Source: Dermatophilaceae bacterium Sec6.4
GTDB taxonomy: Bacteria > Actinomycetota > Actinomycetes > Actinomycetales > Dermatophilaceae
Assembly (NCBI GenBank): GCA_039636865.1
Contig: CP144172.1
Span: 434,001 to 498,000 of the forward strand
Length of the DNA: 64,000 bases
Reading direction: 5' to 3'
This document shows, one piece after another, positions 58,606-64,000 of this stretch. A program made the position numbers and the translations under genes. Positions within the stretch are counted from its first letter, which is position 1. The number at the start of each line of letters is the position of its first letter. The notes under the pieces were generated by a model. It was given only the letters and a program-made list of their open reading frames with translations. It ran no database searches and had not been told where the DNA came from.

Positions 58606-58614
58606 TTCCGGTAG
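58606..58614. repeat. Target-site duplication, right copy
   Basis: TTCCGGTAG, identical to 57193-57201. Confidence 0.85.
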
Positions 58615-59582
58615 ATGACCCACTGCGGTGGCAGTCGTGCTCCAGGAGCAAGCGGAGCTTTTGATTCGCACCACCGTCGAAGCGCTGGTGGGGCCAGCTT
58701 TAGCGCTGGTCAAAGGGGTGTTGTCCGGCTGAATGACAGGCCCCGGGCGCGCGTTCGGTCAGTTTGCGAGAGGTTGCGCCCGAAGTACGTCGGGATGGCG
58801 CGGTATGGCTGAGCTGCGCACTGATGGCGATGGCGGACAGCACGTTGTATGTCGAAGCCGAAGGCGAGCACGCGTTGCGGGAGGTGGGGTTCCCCAAAGA
58901 GCGCCGTGTGCACTGACGAGTCGTGGTCAGGCTGCTCGTCAGCCGGCACGGGGCCCCCTCAAAAATAGGGTGCATCGAACGTAACAAAGTTTAGAAGCGG
59001 GCGAGGGTGCCGATCGCGACCCAGGTCATTTACCGGCATAACCTGGCAGACCGGGTTTGATGCGGACGCGCACGCAGAGATGGTCTCTACAACCGGAAAG
59101 CGTTGGGCCAAGGGAACCTGCGGCATGGTGTCGGATCCCGGAGCACGAGGCACCGATTGACCTTGGGTCCTATGTGCGGTGGTACGGCGACGCCTTCGAC
59201 GATGGCTCCGAACCTTCGCCTCGCTCCGTAGCGTGGCTCCAGTGGGATCGACACGGTGACGCCGAAGTTCGGACGTCACCGGGGGGACAACACCAACTCG
59301 AGGCCGAGCCGATGTAGGACCCGACGAAGCATGAGGTGTCCCAGCGGGCGGTGTGGGCGTACTGGCACATGGGCCCGGTTCGCGACTACAGAATCCTGGG
59401 GTTGCAGGAGGAGAAGGGACGGGGTGGTCGTCGCGGGCAAAAGGGCCGCACAAGCCGAGATCCGTCACAACCGCGGCCAGGCACGTGTGCTGGACGAGGC
59501 ATCTATGGCTGGGGCGACCGGCTGGTCGGGTTGAGCAGATACGTCATCACCATGCCCGCCGAGTGCGCGTCATCGATGTGTC
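58615..59582. other. Gene-poor region right of the IS element
   Basis: About 970 bp up to parS 3 with only short frames. Two stretches look coding-like: ADSTLYVEAEGEHALREVG (near 58830-58890) and the small frame at 59060-59317. In M. tuberculosis the genes between trxC and parB are cwlM and a hypothetical gene. Neither is visible here, so decay is likely. Confidence 0.5.
59060..59317 (+). CDS. Small orphan frame, possible gene remnant
   Basis: An 85-residue frame from ATG 59060 without a clear ribosome site. The middle part DLGSYVRWYGDAFDDG and PRSVAWLQWDRHGD has natural protein composition, while the first and last 20 residues do not. No family is recognised. It may be a piece of a degraded gene or chance. 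Confidence 0.2.
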   Translation: MRTRTQRWSLQPESVGPREPAAWCRIPEHEAPIDLGSYVRWYGDAFDDGSEPSPRSVAWLQWDRHGDAEVRTSPGGQHQLEAEPM

Positions 59583-59596
59583 GTTTCACGTGAAAC
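59583..59596. other. parS site 3
   Basis: Perfect 14-bp palindrome GTTTCACGTGAAAC. Confidence 0.95.
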
Positions 59597-59747
59597 ATGG
59601 AGTGGCTGCCACAGTTCCGATGCGGACGCGCTCCGCAAGTTTGCCGATCAAAACCCCAAGCCCGCCCGTTGGCGGACACTCCATCCCTGGGGCGTTAGCG
59701 CTACCGCAAGGGTGCGCACAATTTCGACTAGTCGACGAGCACACGCA

Positions 59748-59783
59748 AAACGGCCGCTCCATCTGACGATGGGGCGGCCGTTT
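59748..59783 (-). terminator. trxA terminator
   Basis: Arms AAACGGCCGCTCCATC (59748-59763) and GATGGGGCGGCCGTTT (59768-59783) pair over 15 of 16 positions around a 4-nt loop. On the minus strand it lies 20 bp after the trxA stop and is followed by TTTT, a classic intrinsic terminator. Its outer arm overlaps parS 4 by four bases. Confidence 0.85.
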
Positions 59784-59793
59784 CACGTGAAAC
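59780..59793. other. parS site 4
   Basis: Perfect 14-bp palindrome GTTTCACGTGAAAC, overlapping the trxA terminator arm. Confidence 0.95.
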
Positions 59794-59803
59794 ATGACTG
59801 ACG

Positions 59804-60130
59804 TCAGTTGAGGAACGGCTCCAACTCACGCAACAGCTTGGGCTTGGGAAGTGCGCCCACAAGGGACTTCACAACTTCGCCGTTGACGTAGACGTTCAGC
59901 GTCGGGATCCCGGTGATGCCGTACTTTGCGGCGATCTTCGGGTTCTCGTCGGTGTTGAGCTTCACGACGTCGATCTTGTCGGCATGGGCAGCAGCGACCT
60001 CTTCGAGGATGGGAGCCACGGCTTTGCACGGCCCGCACCAGGGTGCCCAGAAGTCGACGAGAACTGGTTTGGTGTTCTGTAGGACGTCGGCCTCGAACGA
60101 AGCGTCGTTGGTTTCCTTGGTTGCACTCAT
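59804..60130 (-). CDS. trxA: Thioredoxin
   Basis: A 108-residue disulfide reductant. The active site WCGPCK is at 31-36 (C32, C35), and the cis-proline segment is GIPTLNVYVNG. Typical cytosolic size, no signal. It follows trxB by 111 bp, a conserved neighbourhood with sigM. Confidence 0.96.
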   Translation of the reverse strand: MSATKETNDASFEADVLQNTKPVLVDFWAPWCGPCKAVAPILEEVAAAHADKIDVVKLNTDENPKIAAKYGITGIPTLNVYVNGEVVKSLVGALPKPKLLRELEPFLN

Positions 60131-60241
60131 GTGTTCAGCCTTTCTGTGGGTGCTGACGAAGGCGACACCGGCAGGTGCCGGTCGCCATTGATTCAGCGAG
60201 ATCGTTGGTAGGTAGTGAAATCGACGATCCGATGAGATTCA

Positions 60242-61213
60242 CTACGCTGTGGCCAGCTGTGCACCCTGCGACGCAGCATCGTGGTCGGCGAGGAAGCGTT
60301 CGGCGTCCAGACTGGCAGCGCAGCCGGAACCCGCAGCGGTGATCGCCTGCCGATAGGTGTGGTCCACCAGATCGCCGCAGGCAAAGACACCCTCCACGTT
60401 GGTAGCGGTCGAACCGTCCTGGGTGAGCACGTAGCCTTCATCGTCGGTATCGACAACCCCGAGCACGAGCTCGTTGCGCGGTAGATGACCGATGGCCACG
60501 AAGATGCCAGTGACCGCTAGTTCCCGCTCGGTGCCGTTGACGGTGTCGCGCAACGTCACGCCGGATACCTTGGCATCGCCGTGAATTGCGACGACCTCAC
60601 TGTTCCATGCATAACGAATCTTGGGGTTGGCAGCTGCCCGATCAGCCATGATCCGGGAGGCTCGCAGTTCGCCGCGTCGATGGATCAGGGTGACGGTTGA
60701 CCCGAAACGGGTCAGGAAGGTGGCCTCTTCGATGGCTGAGTCTCCGCCGCCCACTACAGCAATGTCCTGCTCGCGGAAGAATGCCCCATCACACGTCGCG
60801 CACCAGGAGACTCCGTGTCCGGATAGTCGCTGTTCATCGGCCAACCCCAGCTGACGGTAGGCAGACCCCATGGCGAGGATGACGGAATGGGCTCGATGCA
60901 CCACTCCCTCGCCATCGGTCACAGATTTGACGGCGCCGCCCAGGTCGACGGCAGTGACGTCGTCGCGGATGAGTTGCGCGCCGAACCGCTCGGCTTGTGC
61001 GCGCATGGACTCCATTAGATCCGGGCCCATCACACCGTCGGTGAACCCAGGGAAATTCTCGACCTCGGTGGTGTTCATCAAGGCGCCACCCGCTGTCACA
61101 GAACCCTCAAAGATAACGGGGGCCAGGTTGGCTCGTGCGGCATAAATAGCTGCGGTGTAACCGGCTGGGCCGGACCCGATGATGATGACATTGTGGACGG
61201 TTTCAGCGGTCAC
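60242..61213 (-). CDS. trxB: Thioredoxin reductase
   Basis: A 323-residue FAD/NADPH flavoenzyme that reduces TrxA. The FAD loop is [12 protein letters not shown], the redox dithiol is C138/C141 (CATCDG), the NADPH loop is [12 protein letters not shown] and the C-terminal FAD motif is [23 protein letters not shown] start with GAGGA upstream. Confidence 0.96.
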   Translation of the reverse strand: MTAETVHNVIIIGSGPAGYTAAIYAARANLAPVIFEGSVTAGGALMNTTEVENFPGFTDGVMGPDLMESMRAQAERFGAQLIRDDVTAVDLGGAVKSVTDGEGVVHRAHSVILAMGSAYRQLGLADEQRLSGHGVSWCATCDGAFFREQDIAVVGGGDSAIEEATFLTRFGSTVTLIHRRGELRASRIMADRAAANPKIRYAWNSEVVAIHGDAKVSGVTLRDTVNGTERELAVTGIFVAIGHLPRNELVLGVVDTDDEGYVLTQDGSTATNVEGVFACGDLVDHTYRQAITAAGSGCAASLDAERFLADHDAASQGAQLATA

Positions 61214-61328
61214 AGAACGAGGTCCTCGCAGCAGGGGAGCGCCCGGTCGGGTCGCTTCATAGTCTCAACCGATACTAGATGAGGCTTGTTCCCCTGCGGT
61301 CTGGATCGTGGTGCTCGCCGACGCGAAC

Positions 61329-62075
61329 TCAGGTGGTGACGCTGGCGGGGCCGGCCAACGGTGTGGACGTACTACTGCAACTACGGCTGACTACCCAGGC
61401 CGTGTTCGTGGTGCCTTTGGTGAGCACGACGGCTACTGCCGGCGACCCGTTGTACCGGGCGAAGTCGACGACGATGCGATCCGGGTTGCCCGCAAGTGCC
61501 GAACCCAGGGACCCCAGACAACCGATGATGCCTTCCGAGGTGGCCATTGCACCGTACTGCTGTACGACGCGAGGAGGTACGTTCGTTCGCAGTGGACTGT
61601 TGAGTAAGGTCACCGCCTGAGTGGGTAACCCGGCGCGCGTGTAGTCCTGTCCGGTCTGGGCTACCGATATCCGGTTTGCGAGATTGCCGACCTGCACCGG
61701 GGCTTGGGCAACCGGCGCGTGCGGGGTGTCCAATGCGGCGTAGCCGACCGCACCTGCGCCCAGCAGCACCACGGCCGCAGATGCAGCAATCACCATTACT
61801 CGCAGCGGATTTCGCGATTTTCTGCGGCGAGCTCGATGCGCGGCGAGCTCGTCGACATGTCCCGGGGCGCGGCGACGCTGTTCATCAGCCAGTACAGCCT
61901 GAATGCGGTCCGCTACGGACGTAGGCATCGGACCCGGATCGTCCACCCGTGCCAATAGGGCGCGGATACGCTCTTGCTCCTGCTTCGTGCTCGTCCGGTC
62001 CTGACCGTGCTGATCGGCCGATTCGTCGCCGTCGTGGGAGTCACCGGTAGACCCCTGCGCATCATGAAGCGTCAT
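61329..62075 (-). CDS. Anti-sigma-like membrane protein downstream of the ECF sigma factor
   Basis: A 248-residue protein. The cytoplasmic N-terminus (1-90) is acidic and then basic (RARRRKSRN). One transmembrane helix is at 91-114, and an extracellular part of about 130 residues has two cysteines. It occupies the position of RsmA, the anti-SigM factor of M. tuberculosis, and AGGAGG precedes its ATG. A zinc anti-sigma (HxxxCxxC) motif is not visible, so the anti-sigma role rests on position. Confidence 0.65.
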   Translation of the reverse strand: MTLHDAQGSTGDSHDGDESADQHGQDRTSTKQEQERIRALLARVDDPGPMPTSVADRIQAVLADEQRRRAPGHVDELAAHRARRRKSRNPLRVMVIAASAAVVLLGAGAVGYAALDTPHAPVAQAPVQVGNLANRISVAQTGQDYTRAGLPTQAVTLLNSPLRTNVPPRVVQQYGAMATSEGIIGCLGSLGSALAGNPDRIVVDFARYNGSPAVAVVLTKGTTNTAWVVSRSCSSTSTPLAGPASVTT

Positions 62076-62162
62076 CGGGCCCTCCTGTCATTTCAGTTAT
62101 GACGTTCCCCGACGTGACGCGGTTCCCTGAACCTGACAATGAATCGAGAGGGCAGGCCGATG

Positions 62163-62738
62163 TCAACGCCGCGCCCCGTACCCGTTGTTGTAGCCGCCGT
62201 CATTGCGGTCACGCAGCAACTCGGCCAGTGCGCTGCGGCCACGCGCACAACGGGACTTCACAGTTCCCTCTGCCACTCCCAGTAGCTGCGCGGTTTCACT
62301 TACCGACATGCCTTCCATGTCCACCAACGTCAGGGCCAGCCGCTGACCCTCCGGTATCGCACCCAGGGCCTGCTGCACATCGAGCTGTACCTCCAGGCTT
62401 GAGTGGCGATCGTGCCGATCGACCAACTCGTACTCGGGCAGCTCGCTGGTCGGTTTGATACGGCGCAGCCGGTCCAGGCAGGCGTTGACAACGATCCGAT
62501 GCAACCAGGTGGTGACTTTCGCATCGCCGCGGAACGACTCAGCGCGCCGGAACGCCGAGATAAAACCATCTTGGACCGCATCTGCGGCCATTTCCGGATC
62601 ACGGGTGGTGCGCAGCGCCACGGCCCACATCCGGTCCCTGTGTCGTCGGAACAACTCGCCGAAGGCGTCGACGTCACCGCGCACATGGGCGGCCAGCAGC
62701 TGCTCATCGCTGACGGTGTCGTCGTCGGAGACGCTCAC
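62163..62738 (-). CDS. sigM: ECF RNA polymerase sigma factor, SigM type
   Basis: A 191-residue ECF sigma factor. Region 2 (about 24-92) has DAFGELFRRHRDRMWAVAL, DAVQDGFISAF and TWLHRIVVNACLDRLRR. Region 4 (about 120-175) has IPEGQRLALTLVDMEGMSV and LLGVAEGTVKSRCARGR. The GTG overlaps the preceding gene's stop by four bases. Gene order kinase-like, sigM, anti-sigma, trxB, trxA matches M. tuberculosis Rv3910-Rv3914, so the SigM name is by synteny. Confidence 0.88.
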   Translation of the reverse strand: MSVSDDDTVSDEQLLAAHVRGDVDAFGELFRRHRDRMWAVALRTTRDPEMAADAVQDGFISAFRRAESFRGDAKVTTWLHRIVVNACLDRLRRIKPTSELPEYELVDRHDRHSSLEVQLDVQQALGAIPEGQRLALTLVDMEGMSVSETAQLLGVAEGTVKSRCARGRSALAELLRDRNDGGYNNGYGARR

Positions 62739-64000
62739 GACGTGACCTTGACCTGCGCGATCTGATCGCGGTACCCGTTGGTCAGGAACTGGCTCAGCGA
62801 CGTGATCCAGACGATCACGTAGCGCCCGGTGGTCGGCGTGCCGGTCACCTTCTGATTTCCGGAACCGTTGTTCAGCGTGCCGAACGGGGTGGCCCCGGTG
62901 ATGCTCTTCTTGTCCGTGACGAAGACCTGCAGCGTGGTCGGGTTGCCGACGACGTTGATTTCGACGCTTCCGACCTGTTTGCTGGCGCCGAGGTCGAGCA
63001 GTAGTCCGGCGCCCTTCTTGATCCCGCTGAACTGGGCGGTCCGGTAGATGTGGGTCACCCACATGGTGCTGTCGTTGCCGTCGATCACCAGCGGGGCGAG
63101 CTCGTTGTGCTCGTTGTTGTTGCCCTCAGGATCGAAGCCGGTGGCCGAGACCACCTTGATCGGGGTCCCTGCGGGCGTCGTACTGCTGGTGGCTGCGGCG
63201 GATGACGCGGGCGCCTTCTTCGACGAAGTGACGGCAGAGGTGCTGGACGTAGGCCCAGCTGTGGGCGAGCTGCCGCCGCCGAGGCCGCGCAGCCCGTAGA
63301 AGGCCGCAACCACCGTCAGTACCAGCAGTAGAGCGACGATTCCCAACGCCAATCCGCTGGTACGACGATCAGGCTCGTCCAGCCCGGAGGGTAGGTAGGG
63401 AGCCGGTGGTTCCAGCGCTACATCGCTGGGGTCACGTTGTGAGCGCAGGATGGGCACGTCGCCTGCGTCGTGGAACTGGGTCTCGTCGCCATCGGAGTCC
63501 ACCAGTCCTGCTGATGCGCCCGCACTCTCGAAGTACCGCACTGTCGACGTGGTGGGGACGGGTTCGGCCTGCTTCTCCCCATGACCGGTGGCCCCGATAT
63601 CGCGCCCACCGGCACCGTGCACCCGCTCGGCGGACCACGGCGACAGCAACCTCGCCAGATCACCGGGCGTGCTCGGTCCGGAACCGTCGATGAGTACCTG
63701 GCGGCAGACGGTGTCCAGGTCGGACGGGACCCGGGTAACGACGGCGGCAGGGGCGGCCAGGACACCCTTGGCATCCCTCGTGGCCGCGGGTAGGTCAGGC
63801 ACTGCGTCAGGACCTGGCCACCGTCCGGTGAGGGCGGTGTAGAGAATCTGGACCAGTGCCTCGGCATCCGTACGCGACGCCTGCCCGGCCGGGACGTCGT
63901 CGAGGCCGGTCAGGGCACTGTCGGTAGCCACTCCGAGGACGGTGACCGAGCCGTCGCGTGAGCGCACGATGTCGTGTGGGGTCAGGCACAGATGATGCAG
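62735..64000 (-). CDS. Kinase-like membrane protein (MviN-associated), N-terminus beyond right edge
   Basis: A 421-residue C-terminal portion with the reading frame open to the window edge. The first visible residues (HHLCLTPHDIVRSRDGSVTVLG) and the following DAEALVQILYTALTGRWPG fit the C-lobe of a protein-kinase fold, as in the pseudokinase half of mycobacterial MviN. A linker, a transmembrane helix (about 225-248) and a Ser/Thr/Ala-rich stretch follow. The extracellular C-terminal domain of about 140 residues has the look of a carbohydrate-binding F5/8-type (discoidin) fold: NDGNDSTMWVTHIYRT, VGSVEINVVG and RYVIVWIT. In mycobacteria it recruits FhaA. Confidence 0.72.
   Translation of the reverse strand: MHHLCLTPHDIVRSRDGSVTVLGVATDSALTGLDDVPAGQASRTDAEALVQILYTALTGRWPGPDAVPDLPAATRDAKGVLAAPAAVVTRVPSDLDTVCRQVLIDGSGPSTPGDLARLLSPWSAERVHGAGGRDIGATGHGEKQAEPVPTTSTVRYFESAGASAGLVDSDGDETQFHDAGDVPILRSQRDPSDVALEPPAPYLPSGLDEPDRRTSGLALGIVALLLVLTVVAAFYGLRGLGGGSSPTAGPTSSTSAVTSSKKAPASSAAATSSTTPAGTPIKVVSATGFDPEGNNNEHNELAPLVIDGNDSTMWVTHIYRTAQFSGIKKGAGLLLDLGASKQVGSVEINVVGNPTTLQVFVTDKKSITGATPFGTLNNGSGNQKVTGTPTTGRYVIVWITSLSQFLTNGYRDQIAQVKVTS

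Overview
The window is a high-GC actinobacterial chromosome segment spanning the replication origin. Gene order matches the conserved origin neighbourhood of Actinobacteria (in M. tuberculosis, the end of the chromosome from mviN-sigM to rpmH, followed by dnaA to the pknB/fhaA cluster), read here from right to left. The DUF222/HNH nuclease, the short NAD-type gnd between dnaN and recF, and the DLW-39 micro-protein suggest Micrococcales (Dermacoccaceae or Intrasporangiaceae type). The family is an inference; no rRNA is present to settle it.

Layout. 1-6.2 kb: a DUF222/HNH gene cut by the left edge, a SNF2 ATPase with a SWIM zinc-finger partner, and an alcohol dehydrogenase. 6.3-15.1 kb: tRNA-Leu, then the tightly overlapped cell-wall and Ser/Thr kinase operon fhaA-fhaB-pstP-rodA-pbpA-pknA-pknB. 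15.1-20.4 kb: an unusual DUF429-RelA/SpoT fusion, pabA, a DUF881 protein, crgA, a rhomboid protease and a cyclophilin. 20.5-37.5 kb: an accessory block that separates the cyclophilin from the tRNA-Ala/tRNA-Ile pair. It holds a histone-H1-like membrane protein, ilvA, two paralogous branched-chain-type ABC transporters around a GntR regulator, an aldo-keto reductase, a glycosyltransferase, and a CtlX/ornithine cyclodeaminase pair with a divergent AsnC regulator.

37.6-50.5 kb: tRNA-Ala, a DLW-39 micro-protein, tRNA-Ile, DUF3566, gyrA, gyrB, a secreted or membrane protein of unknown role, dciA, recF, gnd, dnaN, oriC and dnaA, all on the minus strand. 51-56.5 kb: rpmH, rnpA, yidD, yidC, jag, rsmG, parA and parB on the plus strand. 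56.5-59.8 kb: a gene-poor stretch with four perfect parS sites and an intact IS256-family element. The amidase-like cwlM gene found at this position in relatives is not visible. 59.8-64 kb: trxA, trxB, an anti-sigma-like membrane protein, an ECF sigma factor, and the C-terminal part of a kinase-like membrane protein cut by the right edge.

Together the genes cover chromosome initiation (DnaA, oriC with a DnaA-trio, DnaN, DciA, gyrase), segregation (ParA, ParB, parS), elongation and division control (RodA, PbpA, PknA, PknB, PstP, FhaA, FhaB, CrgA), protein and RNA maturation (YidC, RnpA, RsmG) and redox homeostasis (TrxA, TrxB, SigM-like). The features most worth a second look are the DUF429-RelA/SpoT fusion with a changed catalytic-motif residue, the origin unwinding element, a remote cluster of DnaA boxes next to crgA, the eroded parS zone with its IS element, and the duplicated transporter cassettes.
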